From DATJOJ01 sp035507035 (lineage in GTDB: Bacteria; Acidobacteriota; Terriglobia; Terriglobales; Acidobacteriaceae), in the NCBI GenBank assembly GCA_035507035.1, contig DATJOJ010000048.1:1-64000 (forward strand): a DNA stretch of 64,000 nucleotides, in the 5' to 3' direction. Below, in pieces: positions 1 through 9,508 of this stretch. The notes under the pieces were generated by a model, which saw only the letters and a list, made by a program, of their open reading frames with translations, did no database searches and had not been told where the DNA came from. The first letter of the stretch is position 1, and every line of letters starts with the position of its first letter. A program made the translations under genes and the position numbers.

Positions 1-1
1 C

Positions 2-1987
2 ACCGACGTCTACTCTCTGGGAGTTGTTCTCTATGTACTGCTGGCGGGAGTGGAACCGTTTGAAACCAGGCAGCGGCAGAAGCAACCGCTCGATGAGTTC
101 TTAAGAAAATTACGCGAGGAGGAGCCGCCATCCCCGAGCCACAAAGTCAGCGTCGATCATGATACCTCGGTTGCGACCGCCGCAGCTCGCAGCACTGAGC
201 CGAAACAGTTGGTCAGCCTGCTGCGCGGCGATCTGGACTGGATCGCGATGAAGGCACTGGAAAAGGACCGCGCCCGCCGCTATGGAACGCCTTCGGAACT
301 GGCGGCCGACATTCGACGCTATCTGAACCATGAGCCCGTGGTGGCGCGTCCGGCGAGTACCGGCTATCGGTTGCGGAAGTACACACGGCGACATCGTGTA
401 GCTGTACTTGCGGCGGCAGGATTGGTGCTGCTACTTGCCGCTTTCTCGGTCTTGCAAGCGGTGCAGTTGCGCCGCATCACTCGCGAACGCGACCGTGCCA
501 ATCGCATCACCGATTTCATGACCGCCATGTTCAAGGTGCCGGACCCGAGCGAAGCGCGAGGCAACAGCGTCACGGCACGGGAAATCCTCGATAAGGCCTC
601 GAACGAAATGGGAACGGGATTGGCGAAGGACCCTGAGGTGCAATCGCAGATGATGAACGTCATGGCGGCCACCTACTTGAATCTCGGACTAAATCCTCGC
701 GCCCATGAACTGGCACAACGCGCATTGGACGCTCGCCTGAAGCTTCTCGGCCCCGACGATCCCAAGACCCTGGAGTCGATGACTCAGCTAGGTTGGATTC
801 TGGAGCGCGAAGGACATCATACTGACGCCGAAAAGATGGAACGGCAGGCTTTGGCGGGCGAGCGTCGTATTCTGGGAGCAGAGGACGCACTGACGCTTCA
901 GACCATGGTGAACCTCGCCTACAGCGTGGAGGGCCAAGGGCATTTCGACGATGCGGAGAAACTGGGGCGCGAGGTAATCGAGATTGGAACTCGCGGGCTG
1001 GGTCCAGAGAGTGTGCAAGTGCTGCAGTCGACCCGAATGCTCAGCACCGCGCTCATGGGCCTGGGTCGCTACCCGGAGGCTGAGCGAGAATACCGCCAGT
1101 TGATCGATGTCGAGCGGCGTGTTCTGGGGCCGGATCATCCTGACACTCTGCGCGCTATGGGCGATCTGGCAGCTGCGATTTATGCCCAGGGTCGTGTGAC
1201 GGAAGCTGAGCAGGCGTTTCGGGAGGTTTTAGCCGCCGACCGCCGCGTGCTTGGATCAGAAAACGCTTTCACAGCCAACGTTCTCTCGAACCTTGCAGAA
1301 CTCCTCTCTGGCGAGGGTCGTTTGTCTGAGAGCGAAGAAGTAACGCGCGAAGCGTTGGCGATTAATTTGCGAGCCCTCGGCCCCGAAAACCCGTATACCC
1401 TGCTGTCCAAATCCAACCTGGCGGAAGTCCTTCTCAGGGAAGGCCGTCTCAAGGAAGCGGAGAAATTGCAAAGGGAGACGTTCGAGACCATGTCTCGCGT
1501 TCTCGGACCGGAACATCCGGGCACCTTGGAGTCCCAGTCCTTGCTTGCCGGAGTGCTGAACCGCGAGGGCCGCTACGCGGAAGCGGAAAAGCTGGCTCGT
1601 GCAGCATTCGAGATCGACATTCGTACCTTGGGACCCGAACAGCTTTACACATTGGATGCACTGCAGAGACTTGGAATCGCGCTGGCCCTCACCCATCGCT
1701 ACTCGGAGGCAGACAAGCTGTTTCACGACGTGATCGAAAAGCAGGCGAATTCCGCGGCTAATGGAAGCCCGTGGGTGTGGTACGACTTCGCCAGTGTCGC
1801 AGAGGCCGGAAACCGTCCCGACGATGCGTTGCAGTACCTGCAGGAGGCCATCAATCGCGGGTACAAAGATGCCAATGCCCTAATGGCCGACGACGATCTG
1901 AAAAACCTTCGCGGCAACCCACAGTTTCAACAAATCGTCGGACGACTTCAACACTCGCCGCAAGATCGACATTCTCGAACCCAATAA
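2..1987 (+). CDS. Serine/threonine protein kinase with TPR repeats, 3' part (cut by left edge)
   Basis: The frame is open from the first bases, so the start lies outside the window. The first residues (DVYSLGVVLY, then PFE) match kinase subdomain IX, and the end of the lobe follows (ALEKDRARRY, then SELAADIRRYL). One membrane helix lies at about residues 133-151 (VAVLAAAGLVLLLAAFSVL). After it come eight or nine TPR-like units of about 42 residues, each carrying a variant of LGPxxPxTL, as in kinesin-light-chain TPRs. The layout is cytoplasmic kinase, membrane helix, then an extracytoplasmic TPR domain, common in Acidobacteriota and Planctomycetes. Expected role: phosphorylating cytoplasmic targets in response to an envelope signal or protein contact. 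The active-site loops are outside the window. The substrate is unknown. Confidence 0.9.
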   Translation, partial: TDVYSLGVVLYVLLAGVEPFETRQRQKQPLDEFLRKLREEEPPSPSHKVSVDHDTSVATAAARSTEPKQLVSLLRGDLDWIAMKALEKDRARRYGTPSELAADIRRYLNHEPVVARPASTGYRLRKYTRRHRVAVLAAAGLVLLLAAFSVLQAVQLRRITRERDRANRITDFMTAMFKVPDPSEARGNSVTAREILDKASNEMGTGLAKDPEVQSQMMNVMAATYLNLGLNPRAHELAQRALDARLKLLGPDDPKTLESMTQLGWILEREGHHTDAEKMERQALAGERRILGAEDALTLQTMVNLAYSVEGQGHFDDAEKLGREVIEIGTRGLGPESVQVLQSTRMLSTALMGLGRYPEAEREYRQLIDVERRVLGPDHPDTLRAMGDLAAAIYAQGRVTEAEQAFREVLAADRRVLGSENAFTANVLSNLAELLSGEGRLSESEEVTREALAINLRALGPENPYTLLSKSNLAEVLLREGRLKEAEKLQRETFETMSRVLGPEHPGTLESQSLLAGVLNREGRYAEAEKLARAAFEIDIRTLGPEQLYTLDALQRLGIALALTHRYSEADKLFHDVIEKQANSAANGSPWVWYDFASVAEAGNRPDDALQYLQEAINRGYKDANALMADDDLKNLRGNPQFQQIVGRLQHSPQDRHSRTQ

Positions 1988-2054
1988 TTGTGCTGGCGGT
2001 TGGGCATTTGGGCGTGCCGCGTGGCTACGCGTTGCAAGCGAAAAGTTAACAAGG

Positions 2055-2339
2055 CGCAGATTTGCATCGCGGGTCAAGCGTGGGCAACAACCATACTGGC
2101 CCACGAGTGTCATGGAGAAGCAGATCCGGCCGGCGGCTGAGAGGGCAGGCATAGCTAAGCACATCGGCTGGCATACCCTTCGTCACACGTTTGGAACGCT
2201 GGTAAAGAGCCTGGGTGCCGACGTTGCGACGACGCAAGCGTTGCTAAGACATGCCAACGCCAGCATCACGATGGATCGCTACGTTCAGGCCGTAACGCCG
2301 GCGAAGCGCAACGCACAAAGCGCAGTGTTCGGATGCTGA
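2055..2339 (+). pseudogene. 3' remnant of a tyrosine recombinase (phage-type integrase)
   Basis: An ATG-initiated frame opens at 2112, but homology-like sequence continues upstream in the same frame to about 2055 (FASRVKRG, PYWP). The catalytic second half is present: HTLRHTF (the His-x-x-Arg box), LLRHAN (the second His) and the Tyr nucleophile in MDRYVQ, followed by the usual AVTPAKR tail. The core-binding domain and the first catalytic Arg are missing, since the kinase stop codon lies only about 70 bases upstream. It is therefore a decayed fragment and not an active integrase. It lies about 80 bases upstream of a tRNA-Val gene, a usual integration neighbourhood, which suggests the scar of a lost element. 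Confidence 0.75.
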
Positions 2340-2419
2340 GGCCGCAATCGGGCGAGTTGGCCCCTTGTGGCCCCAGATTGGTAGCTGCTAGGATCGTAAG
2401 TAATTGATTGCAAAATGTT

Positions 2420-2494
2420 GGGCGCTTAACTCAGCGGTAGAGTGCCATCTTCACACGGTGGAAGTCATAGGTTCGAATCCTATAGCGCCCACCA
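2420..2494 (+). tRNA. tRNA-Val(CAC)
   Basis: A complete cloverleaf of 75 bases. The acceptor stem is GGGCGCT/AGCGCCC, the D stem ACTC/GAGT, the anticodon stem CCATC/GGTGG with one T-G pair, and the T stem ATAGG/CCTAT around TTCGAAT. The seven-base anticodon loop TTCACAC puts CAC at positions 34-36, which reads the valine codon GUG. The 3' CCA is encoded in the DNA. The integrase remnant lies just upstream; I found no repeat of the tRNA 3' end nearby. Confidence 0.95.
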
Positions 2495-2550
2495 CTCACA
2501 TCAATACGCATCATCGATGAACTGTTCGCTATTGCTCAGGAACAGTTTGA

Positions 2551-2913
2551 TTAATGCGGGCGCGTGCCTGTCCAATCGCCAGTTTTCCCCTCGGAACTGA
2601 GTGTGCCTTTCATGGTGTCGCCATTCACGGTGCCTGTGTAGTCGAGGGGCATTTTCGCGGTGACGTGAAACTTGATGGCGGCTCCAGACACGGTCCCATC
2701 GATTGTGCCGGATTGCCGTGGTCCCTTAAAGGTCCCGGTCACTTTGCTGCCGTCCTGCTGAAGAACCAGAGTTTGAGTCACACTGCGACGTCCATTTTTC
2801 GCTAAGACCGTCCAGGTTCCAGCGACATTGGCATCAGCCGCGAAGACCACGCCGCATAGCAAAATCAGCAGAAAACAACTGGCCAGCGCTACACTTCTCT
2901 TGAAATCGACCAT
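2551..2913 (-). CDS. Small exported beta-rich protein of unknown function
   Basis: The start at 2913 is chosen because TGAGGAA lies just upstream of an ATG that opens a signal peptide (VDFKRSVALASCFLLILLCGVVFAADA); an upstream in-frame start would add 18 uncharged residues without a ribosome site. The mature part of about 95 residues alternates hydrophobic and polar residues, with repeated G-T-x-x-G turns (GTWTV, GTFKG, GTIDG, GTVNG, GTLSS), as expected of a small all-beta barrel. It has no cysteine and no catalytic motif that I recognise. It stands alone, divergent from the next gene. Likely a periplasmic or secreted binding protein, function unknown. Confidence 0.7.
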   Translation of the reverse strand: MVDFKRSVALASCFLLILLCGVVFAADANVAGTWTVLAKNGRRSVTQTLVLQQDGSKVTGTFKGPRQSGTIDGTVSGAAIKFHVTAKMPLDYTGTVNGDTMKGTLSSEGKTGDWTGTRPH

Positions 2914-3171
2914 GGAATTCCTCACAGGTTTCAAGTTCACAGAAGCTAACGGCACGAACTGTAACACATTGGCAAGTAAGAGATCATTGCAAAATCTGCA
3001 CGCCGGTCTTTACGAAAATTTACTTCCCTTGACGGAATCTTGACGGCGCTCGAGTCACCAAAGATTTCCAATCAAGTCAAACACGTTGGCGATCACGGGG
3101 TGAGTCATCCGTCGGTTGTTTTCTCTCGAGCCGTTGACGCCGACTATCATAAGGAAGAGGAGAAGACTTCA

Positions 3172-3603
3172 ATGAAAGGCATTCGACTATTACAAAAGGT
3201 CTCCGTGGTAGCAGCACTGCTGCTCGTATTCGGGGTCATTTCAAGCCCGGCCCAAGATAATGGTTCTGCCCCTCCGGCGGGTCAGCGAGCAGGGCACATG
3301 ATGCCGACTGCTGAGCAACGTGCCGATCACTTAGCCTCGGCTCTGAATCTGAGTGACGACCAAAGAGCCAAAGCACTATCCATCTATCAGGACCAAGACA
3401 AGCAGATGTCGGCTTTACGTTCTGACTCGAGCACGTCGCGAGATGACCGGCGCGCCAAGATGCAACAGATACACGAAAGCACCGTGAGCCAGATCAAGGG
3501 TATCTTGAACGCTGACCAGGCGAAGAAATTCGATGAAATGCAGCAAAACATGGGTCGCCATCGGAGAGGACAGAACCAGGACGCCGCCCCGCCTCAACAG
3601 TAA
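3172..3603 (+). CDS. Spy/CpxP-like periplasmic protein (LTxxQ-type)
   Basis: The start at 3172 has a strong purine-rich site (GGAAGAGGAGAAG) and opens a signal peptide ending near SSPAQ; the longer open frame from 3040 is not needed. The mature protein is short, helical and highly charged, with LNLSDDQRAK and later ILNADQAKKFDEM, the two 'L-x-x-x-Q' style helices found in Spy/CpxP relatives, and a Gln/Pro-rich tail. In enterobacteria these proteins act as periplasmic chaperones or stress-feedback factors. That role is inferred from the fold pattern only. A rho-independent terminator follows directly, so it is probably monocistronic. Confidence 0.65.
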   Translation: MKGIRLLQKVSVVAALLLVFGVISSPAQDNGSAPPAGQRAGHMMPTAEQRADHLASALNLSDDQRAKALSIYQDQDKQMSALRSDSSTSRDDRRAKMQQIHESTVSQIKGILNADQAKKFDEMQQNMGRHRRGQNQDAAPPQQ

Positions 3604-3622
3604 CTGCTCAAAAAATAGTACA

Positions 3623-3653
3623 GGCCGCGAACTTCGCGGCCTTTTGTTTTTTT
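3623..3653 (+). terminator. Rho-independent terminator after the Spy-like gene
   Basis: GGCCGCG and CGCGGCC pair around a short AACTT loop, and the strand continues into a T-rich run (TTTTGTTTTTTT). It starts 20 bases after the stop codon at 3603. Confidence 0.85.
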
Positions 3654-3720
3654 GCCGAAGCCGGACGCATTGAGTTTGCGTTTTCGGATTGTCTCTACTG
3701 CCAAGGTACAATTCTCAGCA

Positions 3721-5979
3721 ATGCCCACAAACTGGCGTGCTCGAAACGCCTTCTCTATCCGCTGGTTCTTCCTTTTCTTTTTCGTCTCGGGCTTCTGCAG
3801 CCTCTTGTATGAAGTGGTCTGGCTTCGATTGGCAATGGCCAAGTTCGGAGTGACCAGCGCTCTGCTGTCGATCGTGCTCTCGGTTTTTATGGCAGGCCTC
3901 GGTCTGGGCTCATGGTCCAGTGGGCGATTGATACGCCATTATGCACCCCATCTGGCTCGACACGCGTTACGGATATACGGCTTGGCGGAGTTCTTCATCG
4001 GGCTGTCGGCTCTGGTGGCGCCACTGGAATTATCGTGGGGCCGAAACCTGCTAGGCGATTTTTCGCTTGCGTCGTCTGCGGCCTATTACTCAATTTCCGG
4101 TGTCGTGATCGCGCTGACACTGATTCCCTGGTGCGCCTGTATGGGAGCGACGATTCCTTTTGCGATGCTGGCCATTCGTAAGAGCAATCCTGCGGACTCG
4201 GAAAGATCTTTCAGCTATCTCTATCTCGCCAACGTTTTGGGCGCATTCCTGGGAGCGCTTGGTCCAGCGGTATTGGTTGAGCTGTATGGATTTCGTGGGG
4301 CGCTGAGGATCGGCGCTGTTTTCAATTTCCTCCTCGCCGCGGTGGCATTTGGGGTGGCGGCACGCACCATGCAACCAGACACCATAGAACCCGGCTCACG
4401 GGACACTTCTATCAAGACACCTCCTCGAGAGGGTGGTCGCATCCTGCTTTTGTTGTTCGCGACGGGATGCACAAGTATGGGTGCGGAAGTGGTCTGGGTT
4501 CGGCAATTCACGCCATACGTAAGCACTGTAGTTTATGCGTTCGCTCTGCTTCTGGCGTTGTACCTCGTCTCAACTTATATTGGTTCGCGGATTTACCGGC
4601 GCCGGGGCCAACATGGAACGGGAATTTCTCCGGTCATGTGCGCAGCCCTCGGCTTATGTGGAGTTTTAGCTGCGATGACCGCCGATCCGCAGCTTCATAT
4701 CTCTCGCGCCTTGCGGCTGATCATCGGCATCTCTCCGCTGTGCGGCATGATGGGATTCGTAACTCCGATGTTGATAGACCGTTGGTCTGCTGGCGACCCC
4801 GACCGAGCCGGCAGTGCTTATGCGGTAAACGTTATCGGCTGCATTGTGGGACCACTGCTCTCGGGATTTCTGCTGTTGCCACACATGGCGGAACGCTGGG
4901 TACTGATTGTATTTGCGCTGCCTTGGCTGGTTTTTGCGCTGGCTCCAAGTTCATTGCCTAGGGTAGCGGCGCAAGAACGAAGGCCGAGCCAGAGAATCGT
5001 TTCGGTAATTCTTGTGGCCGTGGTTTTCGTGGTTGTGTTCGCCAGCAGGGGATTCGAGGCAGGCTTCTCTCATTATGAAGTGCTTCGTGATGATACGGCC
5101 ACGGTCATTGCTACCGGGAAGGGAATGCATAGACGCCTGCTTGTGAACGGGATTGGCATCACCGAGTTGACGCCGACTACTAAAATGATGGCCCACCTTC
5201 CACTTGCTTTTCTGCTTCACTCTCCGCAGAATGCCCTGGCAATTTGTTTTGGTATGGGCACAAGTTATCGCTCGCTGATGTCATGGAACATTCCAATTAC
5301 GGCGGTGGAACTGGTGCCGAGTGTACCAAAGCTGTTCTGGTATTTTCATGCGGACGCGCACGAACTCTTGAACTCGCCTTTGTCGCACGTTGTCATCAAC
5401 GACGGACGGGCATATCTGGAAAGAAGCAAGCAGCAGTATGACGTCATCACGATCGATCCGCCACCTCCGGTCGAGGCGGCTGGGTCGAGCTTGCTGTACT
5501 CCACGGAATTTTACTCGGTGATTCGTCAGCGACTTCGTCCCGGTGGCATTCTGCAACAATGGCTGCCAAAGGACGATAATTTCCTGCAGGCTTCGATTGC
5601 CCGGTCACTTGCCGAATCGTTCCCTTATGTTCGCGTCTTCGCTCCGATGACTGGGGCAGGATTGCATTTCCTCGCCAGCGACACGCCCTTGCCGCGGAGA
5701 ACGGCAGAAGAGTTAGCCGCCCGCATGCCATCCAGTGCTGCGCGCGATCTGACGGAATGGGGCCCGGAGAAGACTGCAGCGGGCAACTTTGCGCTAGTGC
5801 TCGGCAAGGAAGAAACGATCGAAGAGGTTCTGGCACGCGACGTTCAAGCTCCAGCACTCACGGACGACCGGCCAGTCAACGAATTTTATGCTTTGCGACG
5901 ATATGTGCGGCCCGGACTGCAGCGAACCTGGACGTGGCTAACGGGCACGCATAACAAAAGTACTGTGACGCAAAACTGA
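3721..5979 (+). CDS. Fused polytopic membrane protein with spermidine-synthase-like domain
   Basis: The start at 3721 (MPTNWRARN) leads straight into the first helix; the open frame extends upstream to 3652 but overlaps the terminator of the previous gene. Residues 1-440 form about a dozen hydrophobic segments in an MFS-like arrangement. The C-terminal part (about 455-720) has a Rossmann methyltransferase-type fold resembling spermidine synthase: GKGMHRRLLVNGIG, CFGMGTSYRS for the nucleotide-binding Gly loop, VELVP and INDGRAYL, then TIDPPPP. Such fusions are frequent in soil bacteria and are usually annotated as fused MFS/spermidine synthase. Whether it makes a polyamine is uncertain, because the acidic active-site residues are not all obvious. 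It is about 752 residues. Confidence 0.8.
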   Translation: MPTNWRARNAFSIRWFFLFFFVSGFCSLLYEVVWLRLAMAKFGVTSALLSIVLSVFMAGLGLGSWSSGRLIRHYAPHLARHALRIYGLAEFFIGLSALVAPLELSWGRNLLGDFSLASSAAYYSISGVVIALTLIPWCACMGATIPFAMLAIRKSNPADSERSFSYLYLANVLGAFLGALGPAVLVELYGFRGALRIGAVFNFLLAAVAFGVAARTMQPDTIEPGSRDTSIKTPPREGGRILLLLFATGCTSMGAEVVWVRQFTPYVSTVVYAFALLLALYLVSTYIGSRIYRRRGQHGTGISPVMCAALGLCGVLAAMTADPQLHISRALRLIIGISPLCGMMGFVTPMLIDRWSAGDPDRAGSAYAVNVIGCIVGPLLSGFLLLPHMAERWVLIVFALPWLVFALAPSSLPRVAAQERRPSQRIVSVILVAVVFVVVFASRGFEAGFSHYEVLRDDTATVIATGKGMHRRLLVNGIGITELTPTTKMMAHLPLAFLLHSPQNALAICFGMGTSYRSLMSWNIPITAVELVPSVPKLFWYFHADAHELLNSPLSHVVINDGRAYLERSKQQYDVITIDPPPPVEAAGSSLLYSTEFYSVIRQRLRPGGILQQWLPKDDNFLQASIARSLAESFPYVRVFAPMTGAGLHFLASDTPLPRRTAEELAARMPSSAARDLTEWGPEKTAAGNFALVLGKEETIEEVLARDVQAPALTDDRPVNEFYALRRYVRPGLQRTWTWLTGTHNKSTVTQN

Positions 5980-6106
5980 CTCTCGATTATTCCCTTTTCC
6001 TCGGCCATGGGAATTTTCTATACTCGCTTCACATTGACAAGCGTTGGGGTTTGATCGGCCGTGGCTCGATTCTGTCGCCCACCCAGCATTAAACCCGAGG
6101 AGCATT

Positions 6107-9100
6107 ATGAAATTAAGATTGGGATTCGGCACCCTCCTGCTGGTTTCAACCTGGTGTTTTGCTGCGCAACCAGATCGTATCCCTGGCACCATTAACGGCG
6201 GCGCGACCGTCATCCTTGCGGGAAACGTGGCGGCTCAAGCGCAGGCGCAGTATGACCGGGGACTGGTGGAAGCGTCGATGGCGATGCCATATATCGTGCT
6301 GCAAACCCAGCCCTCGGGTCAGCAGCAAGCCGGGCTGAATAAGCTTCTCGCGCAGCAACAGGACCGATCTTCGGCGAATTATCACAAGTGGCTAAGCCCC
6401 GAGCAGTACGCCGAACGTTTCGCATTAAGCTCCAACGACATTGGAAAAATCACTAGCTGGCTGAAGTCGCAAGGTTTCGGCATTGTGCAGATCGCCCGCG
6501 GCCGCGATTGGATCGCCTTCAGCGGCACTGCAGGCTTGGTCGAAACCACCTTCCATACTGAAATTCACTACTACGAAGTTGGTGGCGAGATGCACTTCGC
6601 GAATGCGACGCCTCTGTCGATACCGCAGGCACTGGACGGCATTGTCGTAGGCTTTCGCGGGATGCATGATTTTTCGCTGACTCCAATGGGCATCCGTCCG
6701 CTCTCCGCTTGGGATCGGATATTTGCTTCGATTGTTAACCCTTTTTACAATGTGAGTTTCGGAAACGCACTAGCCCCGGGCGATATTGCAACGATTTATA
6801 ACATGGCCCCGCTCTACAACGCTGGCGTCAACGGCACGGGACAGAAGTTGGTGGTCGTGGGACAGACCGATGTTCACATGACCGATATTTCCGAGTTTCG
6901 CAGCGCTTTCGGCCTGTCGAATAACAACCCACAAGTCGTTCATGTGCCCGGTACGGCGGACCCCGGGGTGACCCAAGACGAAGTTGAAGCGGACTTAGAT
7001 TTGGAGTGGTCCGGTGCCGTGGCACGTGACGCCGGTATTATCTTTGTCGTTTCGCCCGTAAGCGCAGGAGGCGTGTTTAATTCCGCCAGCTACGCGATCG
7101 ACCAGGATCTTGCTGCGGTCATCAGCATGAGTTATGGAGGTTGTGAAAGCGACAATGCGAGCTTCATTCCGACCAACGAACCCGTGATGCAGAAGGCCAA
7201 TGCGGAAGGTATAACCTTTCTTGCCTCTTCCGGCGATTCCGGCTCAGCGGGCTGCGATTCCGATCAGAACAATGTGGCAACGCTCGGATTAGCGGTGAAC
7301 TATCCGGCGAGCAGTCCGGAAGTCACGGGCGTCGGCGGAAATGAATTTAACGAGGGCACCGGCAACTATTGGGGCAACAGTAACGGTACAAACGGAGGAT
7401 CTGCGCTTTCCTATATTCCGGAGATGGCATGGAACGATTCGCCTCAGACCGGCACCGGGTCGTCCACGACCCTTTCTGCCAGCGGCGGTGGGGCCAGCAG
7501 TTGCCACAATTCAGGATGCTCGAGCGGCTTCCCGAAGCCTACGTGGCAGACGGGAACGGGCGTTCCGAATGATGGAGTGCGCGATGTGCCCGATGTAGCG
7601 ATGGCAGCTTCTGCCGATCACGACGGATATCTCTTCTGTTCGGCGGACAATGGAGCCGATTGCTCCAAAGGTATAAATCTCCTCGATGAGACCGTCGGCG
7701 GAACGTCGGCCTCGACGCCAGTTTTTGCCGGCATCGTGGTTTTGCTGAACCAGCAATTGGGAAACAAGCCACCGGCAGGGGTCGGGAACCTCAATCCGGA
7801 CCTTTATACGTTGGCGCAGAACACAGCGAATGGAATCTTCCACGACGTTACGAGCGGAAGCAACATTGTTCCGTGCACACAGGGCACGAAGGATTGTCCC
7901 GCGAAGGCGCCGTTCCAGTACGGTTACAGCGCCGGTACCGGCTACGACCAAGTAACGGGGCTTGGATCAGTGGACGCTAACAATTTGGCAACACGATTTA
8001 GTACCGAACCGACAACAACGACGCTCACGTCGAGTCAGAATCCCGCGAGTTCCGGCGCTACGGTCACCTTTACCGCGACGGTGACTGGGTCGAACTCGCC
8101 GACTGGGACCGTAACGTTTTACGACGGCTCGACGCAGATCGGCACCGGAACCCTATCTTCGGGAGTAACTACGTTTCCGACTTCTACCTTGAGCATCGGC
8201 GGCCATTCGATCACGGCGGCGTACGGCGGAGACAGCAAGAACTCACCAAGCACATCGTCCCCGCTGATAGAGACGATTACAGCTAGCGGCGGGATGACCA
8301 CGAGTACGGTCGTTATTTCGGGCCTGAATCCGTCGGCGTATGGATCTCCGGTAACGTTTACTGCAACTGTCATGACCACCAGCGGCAATCCCCCCGGAGA
8401 CACGGTTACGTTTCAGGACGGCACAGCGCCTTTAGGATTCACCACCCTAACTCCAAACGGTGTGAGTTCAGGCACGGCCAGTTTTATGATCTCAAGCTTG
8501 ACCGCTGGCACTCACTCAATTACTGGTCTCTACAGCGGAGATTCAAACAACAACGCTTCGAGCACTTCCCCTGTAATACAACAGATCGTCGTCAAGGCTT
8601 CGACCACCACGGCCGCGGTGCCCTCACCTACTTTTGTAAATGTGAAGTCGACTGGCCCGGTCCAACTTAGCGCCACGCTTACCCCCGCAAGTGGCCCGAC
8701 CGGCTCGGTGAATTTTTCCGTGGACGGCACGATGGTGGGCAGCGCGAAGGTCGGCAGCAACTTCAGCTACAATCCCAGTTCTCTCGCCGCAGGCAGCCAT
8801 TCGGTTACGGCGGCCTATCAAGGCGACACCAATTTCAACGGTTCGACCTCGTCCGCGGCTACGCTGAGTGCCGAAGATTTTCAGATCGCTGCGAGCCCAA
8901 CCACAGTCAATATCAGCGCAGCCGGACAGAGCGGAACGACCACACTCACGATTACCCCGATTGGCAACTTCAATCAAGCGCTGACCTACAGTTGTTCGGG
9001 TCTGCCGAGCGGAGCGACCTGCGGCTTTAATTCTGCAGGGACAAATAAGACAACCGTGACCATTCTTACGTTAGCGAGCGCCCAGTTGCGGATGGAATAC

Positions 9101-9370
9101 TCCGGACGTGGCGCTGGAATTTTCTATGCCATGATGCTTCCCGGCCTATTGATTCTCCCATCGGGAGCATTTTGGCGTCCTCGACGAAAAGTATTGCTTC
9201 TGACTTCAGCTCTGACGATGCTCCTGCTGCTGATGTCTGGTTGCGGTGGCGGAAGCGGCAGCGGAGGTGGCGGAGGCGGCACTACCAATACTGTAGCCAT
9301 CACGGCGTCGACGATAGGGGCAGCCGGAACACTATCGCACTCCGTAAACATCACCTTGAACGTGCAGTAA
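6107..9370 (+). CDS. Pro-kumamolisin (S53, sedolisin family) peptidase with Ig-like repeats
   Basis: The start at 6107 follows CCCGAGGAGC and opens a signal peptide (MKLRLGFGTLLLVSTWCFA). A pro-kumamolisin activation domain covers about 25-200. In the S53 catalytic domain the Glu/Asp pair is in EADLDLEW near residue 291, the oxyanion Asp is in SSGDSGSAG, and the Ser is in GGTSASTP near residue 535. Three bacterial Ig-like repeats follow (about 650-920), rich in Thr/Ser and GTVTFYDG-type strands. A further beta region is interrupted by a hydrophobic stretch and the GCGGG-plus-glycine tract. The enzyme should be secreted and act on proteins at acidic pH after self-cleavage of the prodomain. It is monocistronic. 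Confidence 0.93.
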   Translation: MKLRLGFGTLLLVSTWCFAAQPDRIPGTINGGATVILAGNVAAQAQAQYDRGLVEASMAMPYIVLQTQPSGQQQAGLNKLLAQQQDRSSANYHKWLSPEQYAERFALSSNDIGKITSWLKSQGFGIVQIARGRDWIAFSGTAGLVETTFHTEIHYYEVGGEMHFANATPLSIPQALDGIVVGFRGMHDFSLTPMGIRPLSAWDRIFASIVNPFYNVSFGNALAPGDIATIYNMAPLYNAGVNGTGQKLVVVGQTDVHMTDISEFRSAFGLSNNNPQVVHVPGTADPGVTQDEVEADLDLEWSGAVARDAGIIFVVSPVSAGGVFNSASYAIDQDLAAVISMSYGGCESDNASFIPTNEPVMQKANAEGITFLASSGDSGSAGCDSDQNNVATLGLAVNYPASSPEVTGVGGNEFNEGTGNYWGNSNGTNGGSALSYIPEMAWNDSPQTGTGSSTTLSASGGGASSCHNSGCSSGFPKPTWQTGTGVPNDGVRDVPDVAMAASADHDGYLFCSADNGADCSKGINLLDETVGGTSASTPVFAGIVVLLNQQLGNKPPAGVGNLNPDLYTLAQNTANGIFHDVTSGSNIVPCTQGTKDCPAKAPFQYGYSAGTGYDQVTGLGSVDANNLATRFSTEPTTTTLTSSQNPASSGATVTFTATVTGSNSPTGTVTFYDGSTQIGTGTLSSGVTTFPTSTLSIGGHSITAAYGGDSKNSPSTSSPLIETITASGGMTTSTVVISGLNPSAYGSPVTFTATVMTTSGNPPGDTVTFQDGTAPLGFTTLTPNGVSSGTASFMISSLTAGTHSITGLYSGDSNNNASSTSPVIQQIVVKASTTTAAVPSPTFVNVKSTGPVQLSATLTPASGPTGSVNFSVDGTMVGSAKVGSNFSYNPSSLAAGSHSVTAAYQGDTNFNGSTSSAATLSAEDFQIAASPTTVNISAAGQSGTTTLTITPIGNFNQALTYSCSGLPSGATCGFNSAGTNKTTVTILTLASAQLRMEYSGRGAGIFYAMMLPGLLILPSGAFWRPRRKVLLLTSALTMLLLLMSGCGGGSGSGGGGGGTTNTVAITASTIGAAGTLSHSVNITLNVQ

Positions 9371-9508
9371 GGTCAGTTGATTTACTCAGACGAGGACAGA
9401 GCTGACCTCCGCCTCTTCCTATCGGCTTGGCGAACCCGCCTCTGATGACGGTAGAATAGGCGAGCGGCACAGCGTTGAGCGCAAGGCGCCAAACCTAACG
9501 CTACTCAC

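Noticed and set aside
2020..2030. An 11-base match (CGTGGCTACGC) shared with 11548-11558
   Set aside because: Matches of this length are expected by chance in 64 kb, and the flanks differ.
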